NCBI RefSeq assembly: GCF_900128955.1
Contig: NZ_FQTY01000001.1
Location: 62,001-126,000 of the forward strand
DNA length: 64,000 nucleotides
DNA from: Tissierella praeacuta DSM 18095
Lineage (GTDB): Bacteria; Bacillota; Clostridia; Tissierellales; Tissierellaceae
Reading direction: 5' to 3'
Both the position numbers and the translations under genes were made by a program. Shown here one piece after another: positions 51,505 through 60,717 of the stretch (within the stretch, counting starts at the first letter, position 1; every line of letters starts with the position of its first letter). The notes below the pieces were generated by a model that saw only the letters and a list, made by a program, of their open reading frames with translations, was not told the origin of the DNA and did not search any database.

Positions 51505-52020
51505 GTAAATAATAGTGAAATGTTTTTGATAAGCTGGGATAACTAATTAGTAGTATATTAGAATATAAATATTAAAGACAAGATTTATATTATAAAGACA
51601 GCATTCTATGTTACTTTTTTATCAAATAAATATAAATGGGGTAAATTGGAAATTAAATAGGTAATAATTTTGCCTGAAAAATAATTGAATTTATCTAAAT
51701 ATGAAAATATTGCCATTTTAAATATGGCATATAAATTGCAAGTATATATTAGTGTCAATGAAATAAAATTTATAAGTTTATAATATAATTAAGAATTCCA
51801 GACAATTTAAATAATCCTTGAAATTATCATAAAATTCTGATTAAAATTAGGGTTTGGATAAATTAATTAATACTTTATAGATATATGGCATAAAATTAAA
51901 AAATTGAAAGGAGTGATAATAAATAAAGAATAAAATCTTAAATATTTAAAGAGAGGATTGATGTTTAGGAAATAGGGTCAAGGTTTAAAAATGTATAAAT
52001 AACAATAAGGAGGTCAAGGG
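51505..52020. other. Long AT-rich leader before the peptide importer
   Basis: No gene is visible in these 516 bases. There is a small TGCCATTTTAAATATGGCA hairpin near 51713 and a ribosome-site-like GGAGTGATAAT at about 51910 with no start codon. The final AAGGAGG serves the binding-protein gene. A nutrient-responsive promoter is likely here, but I see no clear -35/-10 pair. Confidence 0.4.
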
Positions 52021-53649
52021 ATGCTAAAATCAAAAAACAAAATATTAATGTTAGTGATTATATTTGTATTGATTGTTAGTTCAATGACTGGTTGCAAATC
52101 AAAAAGTGGCAACACTAGTTCCAGTATCGATGGTGAAAAGATGATTAGAATTTTAAACACTGAGGATCCAAGTACTGGAGATCCCCAAAAATTAACAGAC
52201 ACATACCTTATTGCACTAAATGTATTTGATTGTCTTGTAGATGCAGCCACAGTTGAGGAAGGGAAATCAGAAATTGTTCCTAGATTAGCAGAAAAATGGG
52301 ATGTATCTGATGATGGTCTTAAATATACTTTTTATTTAAGAAAGAATGTAAAATTTCATAATGGAGAAGAGTTAAAAGCAGATGATGTTTTATTTTCATT
52401 TGATAGAATGCTAGATCCTAAAACACAAGCATTAAATACAGACTTTCTTGATATGATTGCAGGTGCTAAAGAAAGAATGGAAGGAAAGATAGATGTTGTT
52501 AGTGGTATTAAAGTAATTGATGATTATACTGTAGAAATTACATTAGAAAAACCTTTTGCACCTTTTATAGCAAATCTTGCTGCTCCACCATGTTCAATAT
52601 TTAATAGAAAAGCAACAACTGAGGCAGGAGAAGAATTTGGATTGGTTCCAGAAAAAACCATAGGAACGGGGCCATTTATATTTAAAGAGTGGAAATTAAA
52701 TGAACAATTTGTCATGGTTGCAAATTGTGATTACTTTAGAGGGGCACCTAAACTTGATGGTATTATTGTAAAAATAGTACCTGATGCAGAAACAATCAGG
52801 ATTATGTTTGAAACAGATGAAATAGATGTATTTGATGTAGATAATGCAAGAAGCCAATATGAAGCATTTAAAAACAGTGATAAATGGAAGGATCAAATTG
52901 TTAGTGGTTCAAAAGCTGGAACCTACTATTATTGTTTAAACCAAAGTATTAAGCCATTGGATGATGTGAGAATAAGAAAAGCAATACAGATGGGGATAGA
53001 CCGTAAAACTATACTTGATAAATTATATAGTGGAGAAGGTCGATTAGTTCATGGTATTATTCCACCGGGAGTACTAGGATTTAATTATGATTTACAAGAA
53101 ATTCCCTATGATCCTACAAAAGCAAAAGAGTTAATTTCAGAAGCGGGATATCCAAATGGATTTGAAATGGAATTAGCTATGACAACTGATAGCCCTTCAA
53201 CATTAAAAATAAATGAAGCTGTTCAGGCTATGCTAGGAGATATAGGGATTGATGTTAAGATTACACAAATGGATAGTGCAAGCTATTTTGGAATAAGAGC
53301 ACAGGGAGAACTTCCTTCATATTATAATGTTTGGATGGCAGATTATAATGATCCTGATAACTTTTTTTACACGTTTTTCTCAGAGAAAAATACATTTGCA
53401 AGATCTTTCTGCTATAATAACTCAGAAGTCCATGGAAAAATAGAAGAAGTAAGGGCAATGACTGATCAGGATCAGAGAATGAAGTTATATCAAGAGTTAG
53501 AAAAAACCATAGTACATGAAGATGCTGCTTGGATACCATTATTCTCTCTTAACAAAATATTTATAGTTCAACCTAGAGTTAAAAATCTTAAGGTTTCATG
53601 GAATGGCTGGGGAGATATGCCTTATTATAATGTAGAGATAGTAGAATAA
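52021..53649 (+). CDS. Peptide ABC transporter substrate-binding lipoprotein
   Basis: A family 5 solute-binding protein of 542 residues with lipobox MTGC (C25). It has TGDPQKLTD, LRKNVKFHNGEELKADDVLFSFDRM, TIGTGPFIFKEW and DDVRIRKAIQMGIDR. It captures peptides for the permeases and ATPases that follow. AAGGAGG precedes the ATG. A hairpin separates it from the next gene, which probably keeps its level above that of the membrane parts. Confidence 0.94.
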   Translation: MLKSKNKILMLVIIFVLIVSSMTGCKSKSGNTSSSIDGEKMIRILNTEDPSTGDPQKLTDTYLIALNVFDCLVDAATVEEGKSEIVPRLAEKWDVSDDGLKYTFYLRKNVKFHNGEELKADDVLFSFDRMLDPKTQALNTDFLDMIAGAKERMEGKIDVVSGIKVIDDYTVEITLEKPFAPFIANLAAPPCSIFNRKATTEAGEEFGLVPEKTIGTGPFIFKEWKLNEQFVMVANCDYFRGAPKLDGIIVKIVPDAETIRIMFETDEIDVFDVDNARSQYEAFKNSDKWKDQIVSGSKAGTYYYCLNQSIKPLDDVRIRKAIQMGIDRKTILDKLYSGEGRLVHGIIPPGVLGFNYDLQEIPYDPTKAKELISEAGYPNGFEMELAMTTDSPSTLKINEAVQAMLGDIGIDVKITQMDSASYFGIRAQGELPSYYNVWMADYNDPDNFFYTFFSEKNTFARSFCYNNSEVHGKIEEVRAMTDQDQRMKLYQELEKTIVHEDAAWIPLFSLNKIFIVQPRVKNLKVSWNGWGDMPYYNVEIVE

Positions 53650-53662
53650 GATATATATTATA

Positions 53663-53703
53663 AATGTATAATGACTACTGCTTTGCAGTGGTTATTATAC
53701 ATT
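53663..53703 (+). repeat. Intercistronic stem-loop
   Basis: An 18-bp stem with two G-T pairs (AATGTATAATGACTACTG against CAGTGGTTATTATACATT) and a 5-base loop, with no T-run. It likely stabilises the upstream message or attenuates the downstream one. Confidence 0.7.
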
Positions 53704-53720
53704 AGCTATGGAGGTGCCGT

Positions 53721-54641
53721 ATGAGCAGATATATAGTTAAAAAAATACTTCTCGTTATACCGGTATTAATTGGGATATCTTTAATTACATTTATATTATT
53801 AAATGTTGTTCCTGGGGATCCTGTTACATTGATGATGAAAGAACATGTGAAACCAGATGTTATTGAAAGAGTAAGACAGCAGATGAATCTTGATGATCCT
53901 GCTTATATAAGGTTTTTTAGGTTTTTATGGGGTGCGGTTCAAGGGGATTTTGGAGTTTCATATAAATTAAAACGACCAGTGGCAGATTTGCTATTTGATG
54001 CATTTCCTAACACGCTTAAACTAGCTGTGTCAGCAGCAGTTGTATCTTGGATTATTGGAATTCCCGCTGGGATATTTTCCGCAGTAAAACGAAATTCTTT
54101 TGTGGATAATATCTTTATGGGATTTTCTCTTCTTGGAGTTTCTATTCCAGTATTTTGGGCGGGATTACTCTTTCAATATATATTTTCTTTAAAACTTGGA
54201 TTACTACCTGTATCAGGTTTTACCAGTTTTAAGCATTTGGTAATGCCATCTATAGTTCTTGGGTGGAGCTCTGCAGGTACTATTGCAAGATTAACTAGAT
54301 CTAATCTTCTAGAAGTTATGAGGAATGATTATATAAGAACTGCTAGAGCAAAAGGCAATGCTGATATAAGAGTTATTGTAAAACATGCTTTAAAGAATTC
54401 AATGCTTCCAGTAGTTACAGTTATGGCTCTCCAAGTAGCAGGTCTTCTTTCGGGAGCAGTTATAACTGAAAGTGTATTTGGAATACCTGGAATAGGAAGA
54501 ATTGCTGTTAATGCTATTCAGAACAGAGATATGCCACTACTTCAAGGATCAGTTATTTTTACAACATTTATAGTTATTTTAGGCAATCTTGTTGCAGATA
54601 TTTTATATTCATTTATAGATCCACGGATAAAATATAACTGA
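53721..54641 (+). CDS. Peptide ABC transporter permease (DppB/OppB type)
   Basis: The 306-residue protein has six hydrophobic helices, the start KKILLVIPVLIGISLITF, NVVPGDP near 28-34, and the EAA loop RTARAKGNADIRVIVKHALKNSMLPV that contacts the ATPases. TGGAGGTG precedes the ATG. Confidence 0.95.
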   Translation: MSRYIVKKILLVIPVLIGISLITFILLNVVPGDPVTLMMKEHVKPDVIERVRQQMNLDDPAYIRFFRFLWGAVQGDFGVSYKLKRPVADLLFDAFPNTLKLAVSAAVVSWIIGIPAGIFSAVKRNSFVDNIFMGFSLLGVSIPVFWAGLLFQYIFSLKLGLLPVSGFTSFKHLVMPSIVLGWSSAGTIARLTRSNLLEVMRNDYIRTARAKGNADIRVIVKHALKNSMLPVVTVMALQVAGLLSGAVITESVFGIPGIGRIAVNAIQNRDMPLLQGSVIFTTFIVILGNLVADILYSFIDPRIKYN

Positions 54642-54656
54642 TGGAGGCGTTAATAT

Positions 54657-55544
54657 ATGGATATTATTAAAGAAGATATTAAAGATATGGAAGAAATTAT
54701 TGAATCTAATTTATGGAAAGAATTATTTACATCTTTCAAAAAGAACAAGTTAGCAGTAGTTGGTTCTATAGTAATACTAATGTTTATTTTATTGGCTATA
54801 TTTGCACCAATTATTGTTCGATATGACCCATATAAAGTAGATTTAGATGCTCAATTTTTGAAACCGAGTAGAGAAAATTTAATTGGGACAGATATGTATG
54901 GAAGGGATGTCCTAACAAGAATAATTTATGGTTCTAGGATTTCTTTAGTGATAGCCTTAGTTCCCCCTACAATCTCTATGATTATAGGAATTATTATGGG
55001 GATATTATCTGGGTATTATGGAGGGAAGACTGATATTATAATTATGACAATTGCAGATATTGTATTATCTTTTCCCTCCATACTTTTGGCAATGGTTGTT
55101 ATGTATACTTTAGGAGCAAATTTGCTTAATATATTCATTGCATTAAGTGTAGTTGGGTGGGCTGGAACAGCTAGAGTAGTCAGATCACAAACTCTTTCTT
55201 TAAAAAACAAAGAATTTGTTGAAGCGGCAAAAGCCATTGGTGTAAAGGATTATATTATTATGTTTAGACATATATTACCAAATTGCATACCCCAGCTTCT
55301 TGTATTATTCACTTTAAATATACCAAGTTCTATTCTTTCAGAAGCAAGTTTAAGCTTTCTAGGAGTAGGAGCCCAACCTCCAGCATCAAGTTGGGGATTG
55401 ATGGTATCTAATGGAAAAGAATATTTATTTAATGCACCATGGGTAACAATTTCTCCAGGAATAGCAATATTGATTATTGTGTTAGCATTTAATTTTTTAG
55501 GTGATGGTTTGAGAGATGCTCTAGATCCATATTTAAAACAATAA
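54657..55544 (+). CDS. Peptide ABC transporter permease (DppC/OppC type)
   Basis: The 295-residue protein has the cytoplasmic N-terminal segment and first helix typical of DppC, then IGTDMYGRDVLTRIIYGSRISL, the EAA loop EAAKAIGVKDYIIMFRHILPN, and FLGVGAQPPASSWGLMV at the end. TGGAGGCG precedes the ATG. Confidence 0.95.
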   Translation: MDIIKEDIKDMEEIIESNLWKELFTSFKKNKLAVVGSIVILMFILLAIFAPIIVRYDPYKVDLDAQFLKPSRENLIGTDMYGRDVLTRIIYGSRISLVIALVPPTISMIIGIIMGILSGYYGGKTDIIIMTIADIVLSFPSILLAMVVMYTLGANLLNIFIALSVVGWAGTARVVRSQTLSLKNKEFVEAAKAIGVKDYIIMFRHILPNCIPQLLVLFTLNIPSSILSEASLSFLGVGAQPPASSWGLMVSNGKEYLFNAPWVTISPGIAILIIVLAFNFLGDGLRDALDPYLKQ

Positions 55545-55559
55545 AGGAGGAATTGTGAA

Positions 55560-56540
55560 ATGGTGGAAAATCAAATTTTGAATATTAGAAATTTAAAAAC
55601 TTATTTTTATACTGATAAGGGAGTTGTTCCAGCAGTTGATGACGTAAGTATACAGGTAAACAAAGGACAAATAGTAGGTATTGTAGGGGAATCTGGATGT
55701 GGTAAAAGTGTGACATCTTTGTCGATATTACAATTAATAGATTTACCTGGAAAAATTGTAGACGGAGAAATTATTTTTAATGGAGAAAATCTTTTAAACT
55801 ATTCCAAGGGCAAAATGAGATCTATTAGAGGTAATAAGATTTCTATGATATTCCAAGAACCAATGACATCCTTAAATCCTGCATATACTGTAGGAAAACA
55901 AGTGGCAGAAGTCATACTTATACATAATAAGAAAATTACAAAAAATGAAGCAAAAAAAATAGTTATTAATATGTTTGAACATGTTGGTATTCCTGAACCA
56001 GAAAAAAGATACAATTCCTATCCTCATCAATTATCTGGAGGGTTGAGACAGAGAGTTATGATAGCCATGGCTCTTGTTTGTAGGTCAAGGCTACTAATAG
56101 CTGATGAACCTACTACTGCTCTAGATGTAACAATTCAAGCTCAAATATTAAATCTGATGAAAAATTTGCAAAAGCAAATTGACACCTCAATAATTTTAAT
56201 TACACATAACCTTGGAGTAGTGGCTGATATGTGTGATTATGTATATGTAATGTATGCTGGAAAAGTTATGGAACAAGGAGATGTCTTTGAATTATTTGAT
56301 AATCCCTTACATCCATATACTGAAGGTCTGTTAAAGTCTATTCCTAGAGCAAATAATAATGATGTAAAATTAGAGAGATTATATAGTATTAAGGGAATTG
56401 TGCCAAATTTATTATACTTACCAAAAGGATGTAGATTTAGTCCAAGATGTGATTATGCAATGGACATATGCAGAGAAAAAGAACCTGAACTAGTAGATAG
56501 TGGTAACGGTCATTTGGTAAGGTGTTTTAAATATAAATAA
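55560..56540 (+). CDS. Peptide ABC transporter ATPase (DppD/OppD type)
   Basis: The 326-residue ATPase has Walker A GESGCGKS (about 39-46), signature LSGGLRQRV, Walker B LLIADEPTTALDV and the switch His in LITHNLG. The C-terminal oligopeptide-transporter extension contains CRFSPRCDYAMDIC, a cysteine cluster typical of this group. AAAGGAGG precedes the ATG. Confidence 0.95.
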   Translation: MVENQILNIRNLKTYFYTDKGVVPAVDDVSIQVNKGQIVGIVGESGCGKSVTSLSILQLIDLPGKIVDGEIIFNGENLLNYSKGKMRSIRGNKISMIFQEPMTSLNPAYTVGKQVAEVILIHNKKITKNEAKKIVINMFEHVGIPEPEKRYNSYPHQLSGGLRQRVMIAMALVCRSRLLIADEPTTALDVTIQAQILNLMKNLQKQIDTSIILITHNLGVVADMCDYVYVMYAGKVMEQGDVFELFDNPLHPYTEGLLKSIPRANNNDVKLERLYSIKGIVPNLLYLPKGCRFSPRCDYAMDICREKEPELVDSGNGHLVRCFKYK

Positions 56541-56556
56541 TAAGGGTGGCGAAAAT

Positions 56557-57528
56557 ATGGATAATGTAATTATGAGTGTGAAAAATTTAAAAAAGTATTT
56601 TACTGTTGAAAAAAGTGGATTGGGTAAGACTTCTGGAACTATACGTGCTGTTGATGATATAAGTTTTGATATACATGAAAAAGAAACATTAGCACTTGTA
56701 GGTGAATCGGGATGTGGGAAAAGTACCCTTGGTAGGACAATTCTTCGTCTATTAGATGCAACTGCAGGAGAAGTTTATTTTGAAGGTAAAAATATTTTTG
56801 AGTTAAATAAAAATGAGATGCGTGAGTTGAGAAAAGAGATGCAAATAATTTTTCAAGACCCTTATGCTTCTCTTAACCCTAGAATGAAAGTAGTTGATAT
56901 AATTGGTGAACCCTTTATAACTCATAATGTAGCCCCAGGTAATGAAAAATTGGAAAGAGTACAAGAATTAATGGAACTTGTAGGATTGAGAAAAGCCTAT
57001 GCATCAAGATATCCTCATATGTTTAGTGGTGGGCAAAGACAAAGAATAGGCATTGCAAGAGCTATTGCATTAAATCCAAAATTTGTTGTATGCGATGAAC
57101 CAGTTTCTGCATTAGATGTTTCAATACAATCTCAAATAATTAATCTTTTACTTGATCTTCAAGAGAGAAAGAAATTGACATATTTATTTATTTCTCATGA
57201 TCTTGATGTAGTTAGGTATTTATCAAATCGAGTTTGTGTAATGTTTTTAGGCAAAGTTATGGAATTAGGAAATACGGATGAAGTGTATAAATATCCATTG
57301 CATCCTTATACTAAATTTTTAATTGCAGCATCGCCAGTACCAGATCCTCATACTAGATATAAGGAAAAGCTTATATTAGAAGGTGATATACCAAGTCCAA
57401 TGAATCCACCTTCAGGTTGTAGATTTCATACAAGATGTCCATATGTAAAGGATTTATGTAAAGGAGAAGAACCAGAAACAAAAAATATAGATGGAAGGCT
57501 AGTTACATGTCATTATCCACTTATATAA
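56557..57528 (+). CDS. Peptide ABC transporter ATPase (DppF/OppF type)
   Basis: The 323-residue second ATPase has GESGCGKSTLGR, FSGGQRQRIGIARAI, FVVCDEPVSALDV and LFISHDLDVV, and the cysteine extension CRFHTRCPYVKDLC. It pairs with the ATPase upstream to form the energising dimer. It starts 16 bp after that gene. Confidence 0.95.
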   Translation: MDNVIMSVKNLKKYFTVEKSGLGKTSGTIRAVDDISFDIHEKETLALVGESGCGKSTLGRTILRLLDATAGEVYFEGKNIFELNKNEMRELRKEMQIIFQDPYASLNPRMKVVDIIGEPFITHNVAPGNEKLERVQELMELVGLRKAYASRYPHMFSGGQRQRIGIARAIALNPKFVVCDEPVSALDVSIQSQIINLLLDLQERKKLTYLFISHDLDVVRYLSNRVCVMFLGKVMELGNTDEVYKYPLHPYTKFLIAASPVPDPHTRYKEKLILEGDIPSPMNPPSGCRFHTRCPYVKDLCKGEEPETKNIDGRLVTCHYPLI

Positions 57529-57608
57529 TTAGTTTATTATTAAATAGTTACAAATAGATAAAAAGTTTAACAATTACAAACAAAAACTTTAAATAAGGGG
57601 GAAAACTT

Positions 57609-57719
57609 ATGAGGGTATTTATGAGCGTTGATATGGAAGGAATTACTTCTACTGCAAAATGGGATGAGTGTAATCCTGATGAAAAGGATGACATATTTTT
57701 TATTATAAAATTATACTAG
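57609..57719 (+). pseudogene. Stub of an M55 D-aminopeptidase (DppA-like)
   Basis: After a good AGGGGG site the frame reads MRVFMSVDMEGITSTAKWDE, matching the N-terminus of M55 peptidases, where the D-x-E of VDMEG binds zinc. After about 27 residues the similarity stops, and the frame ends at TAG 57719 with 36 residues; the family has about 270. The rest was deleted. In Bacillus dppA lies in the D-peptide dpp operon, so this position makes sense. Confidence 0.75.
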
Positions 57720-57750
57720 GAATATCAAAAATAAAATATAAATTTTATCC

Positions 57751-57778
57751 AAAGAACTCTTTCAAGAGTTCTTTTTTA
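57751..57778 (+). terminator. Terminator of the peptide importer operon
   Basis: AAAGAACTCTT-TC-AAGAGTTCTTT followed by T. Confidence 0.8.
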
Positions 57779-57877
57779 TCTTTTAAAATAATCACCATAA
57801 GGGAGGAGATATTAAATTTACTATGGAGAGTTATAAATTTTAGAACATTTTAGTAGTTAACTTGGTGCAATAGATTG

Positions 57878-57906
57878 TTGACAAAATAAGAAAATTAGTT
57901 TAAACT
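57878..57906 (+). promoter_or_regulatory. Promoter of the nucleoside importer operon
   Basis: Perfect TTGACA (57878-57883), a 17-base spacer and TAAACT (57901-57906). Confidence 0.65.
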
Positions 57907-57912
57907 AAAACC

Positions 57913-57928
57913 AGTTAAACGTTTTACT
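57913..57928 (+). promoter_or_regulatory. LacI-family-type operator
   Basis: AGTTAAACGTTTTACT is a 16-bp palindrome with one mismatched pair around a central ACGT, a form typical of LacI/PurR/CcpA-type operators. It lies six bases after the -10 box, at or near the transcription start, where a repressor would block. No regulator gene is adjacent in the window. Confidence 0.5.
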
Positions 57929-58002
57929 AAAAATATTTATTAGGGAAACGTATTATTTTAAATGAGCAGTTTATAAAAAATAAAAGATTGGGGGAATTTA
58001 AC

Positions 58003-59064
58003 ATGAAAAAAATTTTGTCAATTTTACTTGTGTTGGTTTTAATTATGGGAACTCTTACAGGATGTAAATCCGAACCAACATCACCTAATAATGAAAGTAA
58101 AGATCCAAAGGACAAACTTAAAGTAGCGTTAGTTTATGCTGGATTTTTAGGGGACAAGTCATTTAATGACTCAGCACATGAAGGTGCAATGAGAGCTGTA
58201 AAAGATTTTGGCATTGAATTTAAGGAATTGGAATCTAAAGAGCCTACTGAGTGGGAATCAAATTTTGTTGCAATGGCGGCAGAAGGCTATGATTTAGTTA
58301 TTGGTGTATCAACTCAGTTTCAAGAGATAATGGCTAAACATTGTCCTGAATTCCCAGATACTAAATTTGCTATTATTGATGGTGTTGTTCCTGGAGACAA
58401 TATCGTATCTTCTACTTTTGCACAAAATGAAGGTTCATTCCTTGCAGGTGCAGCAGCAGCTATGTTTACTACTAAGACAGATATTACAGGTGTAAACCCT
58501 GATAAGGTAATTGGATGGGTAGGTGGAATGGATATTCCAGTTCTTTCTGATTTCTTTGTTGGTTATGAACAAGGTGCAAAATATATAGATCCAGAGATTA
58601 AAGTATTACAATCCTTTGCAGGAACATTCAATGACCCGCTTAAAGGAAAGGAACTTACAATTGCTCAATATAGTCAAGGTGCTGATATAGTAATGAATGT
58701 AGCTTCTGGCACAGGTAATGGAATACTTGAAGCAGCTAAGGAACAAGGAAAATACGCTATAGGTGTTGATTTGGATCAAGATGGTGTATATCCAGGTTCT
58801 ATCCTGACCTCTATGTTAAAGAGAGTTGATAATGCAACATATCTTGCAATTGAATCAGTTGTCAACGGAACCTTCGAAGGAAATACAACAACATACCTTG
58901 ATATAAGTAATGGAGGTGTTGGATTAACTGATATGTCAGTTATGAAAGAAGCTTTAGGAGACAAATTCCCCCAAGATATTGTTGATACTATAGTTGAGTT
59001 AGAGAAAAAAGTCAAATCTGGCGAAATCGTAGTTGAGGCTTATGAAGGATTCGGAAGAAAATAG
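58003..59064 (+). CDS. BMP-family nucleoside-binding lipoprotein
   Basis: The 353-residue protein has lipobox LTGC (C21) and the Bmp/Med fold: KVALVYAGFLGDKSFNDSAHEG, AIIDGVVPGDNIVSSTFAQNEGSFLAG, GWVGGMDIPVL and GVDLDQDGVYPGSILTSMLKRV. Characterised relatives bind purine and other nucleosides. GGGGG supports ATG 58003. It opens an operon ending in a nucleoside hydrolase, which supports the substrate call. Confidence 0.93.
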   Translation: MKKILSILLVLVLIMGTLTGCKSEPTSPNNESKDPKDKLKVALVYAGFLGDKSFNDSAHEGAMRAVKDFGIEFKELESKEPTEWESNFVAMAAEGYDLVIGVSTQFQEIMAKHCPEFPDTKFAIIDGVVPGDNIVSSTFAQNEGSFLAGAAAAMFTTKTDITGVNPDKVIGWVGGMDIPVLSDFFVGYEQGAKYIDPEIKVLQSFAGTFNDPLKGKELTIAQYSQGADIVMNVASGTGNGILEAAKEQGKYAIGVDLDQDGVYPGSILTSMLKRVDNATYLAIESVVNGTFEGNTTTYLDISNGGVGLTDMSVMKEALGDKFPQDIVDTIVELEKKVKSGEIVVEAYEGFGRK

Positions 59065-59082
59065 TAAAATATGATAATATTT

Positions 59083-59115
59083 GAGGTGGTTTGTTGTATA
59101 GCAAACCACTTCTTT
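59083..59115 (+). repeat. Intercistronic stem-loop in the nucleoside operon
   Basis: GAGGTGGTTTG pairs over 11 bp (one G-T) with CAAACCACTTC around an 8-base loop, followed by TTT. It is a partial terminator or mRNA stabiliser after the binding-protein gene. Confidence 0.65.
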
Positions 59116-59168
59116 AAAAATTAAGGATAGTAGGTATTTAATGCTAAGTAGCGGAAAGAGGTGTTTCG

Positions 59169-60716
59169 ATGAACGAGTATATAGTTGAAATGACCAATAT
59201 ATCAAAGCATTTTGGTGATGTAAGAGCCGTTATTGATGGTCAATTCAATCTAAAAAAAGGAGAGATACATTCACTTATTGGTGAAAATGGCGCTGGTAAA
59301 TCTACTATGATGAAGATGCTTTATGGTATTTATGGAAATGATTCAGGAAGTATCAAAATCAATGGAAAAGAATTTACAGGATTGACCCCTGCAAAGGCTA
59401 TTGCAAATGGTGTGGGAATGGTTCACCAAGAGTTTATGCTTGTAAAAGAATTAACAGTACTTGAGAATATTATTTTAGGATTTGAACCAAGAAAAAATAT
59501 TACTATAGACTTTGATAAGGCAAGGAAAGATATACAAGAATATATTGATATTTATAATATGGATATCCAACCTAATAAGAGAATAAATCAGATATCACTT
59601 GGAGAAGCACAAAGAGTTGAAATTATTAAAACATTATATAGAGGTGCAGAGATAGTTATCCTTGATGAACCTACTGCAGTACTAACACCTCAAGAATGTG
59701 TTAAGTTTTTTGAGATTTTACGAAATATGAAGGCAGACGGAAAATCAATTGTATTTATCTCACATAAATTAAATGAGGTAATGGAGATTTCAGATAGAGT
59801 TACTGTTATGCGAAATGGTAAATTTGTATCATCTGTTGAGAAGAAGGATACTAATACAGCTGAGCTTGCTAAAATGATGGTAGGTCGTGAAGTTTTTCTT
59901 AAAGTAGAAAAGAAGAAATCTAACATTGGAGATGTAGTTTTAAAGGTTGACGACATTTGGACATCTGGAGAAAAAGAATTATCTAAAATTAGAGGAATTT
60001 CAATGGATGTTAAGGCTGGTGAAATTGTAGGAATAGCAGGTATTGATGGAAATGGACAAAGTGAATTAATTGAAGCAATTGCTGGATTAAGAAAAGTAGA
60101 GAAAGGAATAGTAAACCTTGATGGAAAAAATATAACCAATCTTACTCCGCTAAAGATTAGAAAATTAGGTTTAGCACATGTACCTGAAGATAGGAATCTT
60201 CGTGGTCTAAATAGAGGATTGAGTATTATGGATAATATGGTTGCTGCTAAAATAGATAAAAGACCTTTTGTAAGGGGTATAGCTCTCAACAAAAAAGCCA
60301 TTGCAAGTTTTTCAAAAGATCTTATAGAAAGATTTGATGTTAGGCCAACAGACCCTAATATATTGACCCAAGCCTTGTCTGGAGGAAATGCTCAAAAGAT
60401 AGTTGTTGCAAGGGAAGTAGATGCAGATGGGAAACTACTTATTGCTTCCCAACCAACTAGAGGTGTGGATATTGGAGCAATAGAATCTATTAGGAAAATC
60501 CTTAATGAAGAAAAAGCAAAGGGCAAGGCTATCTTATTAGTGTCAGCAGATCTTGAAGAAATTTTATCTCTTTCTGATAGAATTGTAGTTATGTATGAAG
60601 GGAAAATTACTGGTATTTTAAATGCTGAGGATGCAAATGAAGATAATATTGGTTTATTAATGATGGGTGGAGTTGCAAAGAATAAGGATTCAGCAGAAAT
60701 GGGAGGGAGCCACTAA
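59169..60716 (+). CDS. Nucleoside ABC transporter ATPase (double domain)
   Basis: The 515-residue protein has two ATPase halves, as in RbsA and NupO. The first has GENGAGKSTMMK, ISLGEAQRVEI and VILDEPTAVLT; the second has a degenerate P-loop GIDGNGQSELIEA, LSGGNAQKIVVAREV, and SQPTRGVDIGA in place of the usual Walker B DEP. One site is thus probably poor in catalysis, as known for the family. GAAAGAGGTG precedes the ATG. Confidence 0.94.
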   Translation: MNEYIVEMTNISKHFGDVRAVIDGQFNLKKGEIHSLIGENGAGKSTMMKMLYGIYGNDSGSIKINGKEFTGLTPAKAIANGVGMVHQEFMLVKELTVLENIILGFEPRKNITIDFDKARKDIQEYIDIYNMDIQPNKRINQISLGEAQRVEIIKTLYRGAEIVILDEPTAVLTPQECVKFFEILRNMKADGKSIVFISHKLNEVMEISDRVTVMRNGKFVSSVEKKDTNTAELAKMMVGREVFLKVEKKKSNIGDVVLKVDDIWTSGEKELSKIRGISMDVKAGEIVGIAGIDGNGQSELIEAIAGLRKVEKGIVNLDGKNITNLTPLKIRKLGLAHVPEDRNLRGLNRGLSIMDNMVAAKIDKRPFVRGIALNKKAIASFSKDLIERFDVRPTDPNILTQALSGGNAQKIVVAREVDADGKLLIASQPTRGVDIGAIESIRKILNEEKAKGKAILLVSADLEEILSLSDRIVVMYEGKITGILNAEDANEDNIGLLMMGGVAKNKDSAEMGGSH

Positions 60717-60717
60717 T

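Noticed and set aside
51780-51880. CodY-type operator before the peptide importer
   Set aside because: AATT-rich stretches here do not match the 15-bp CodY consensus well enough in such AT-rich DNA.
59690-60301. Open frame of 203 residues on the minus strand inside the nucleoside ATPase gene
   Set aside because: It is a mirror frame of a strongly conserved gene, has no ribosome site and has low-complexity Ser/Phe/Ile composition.
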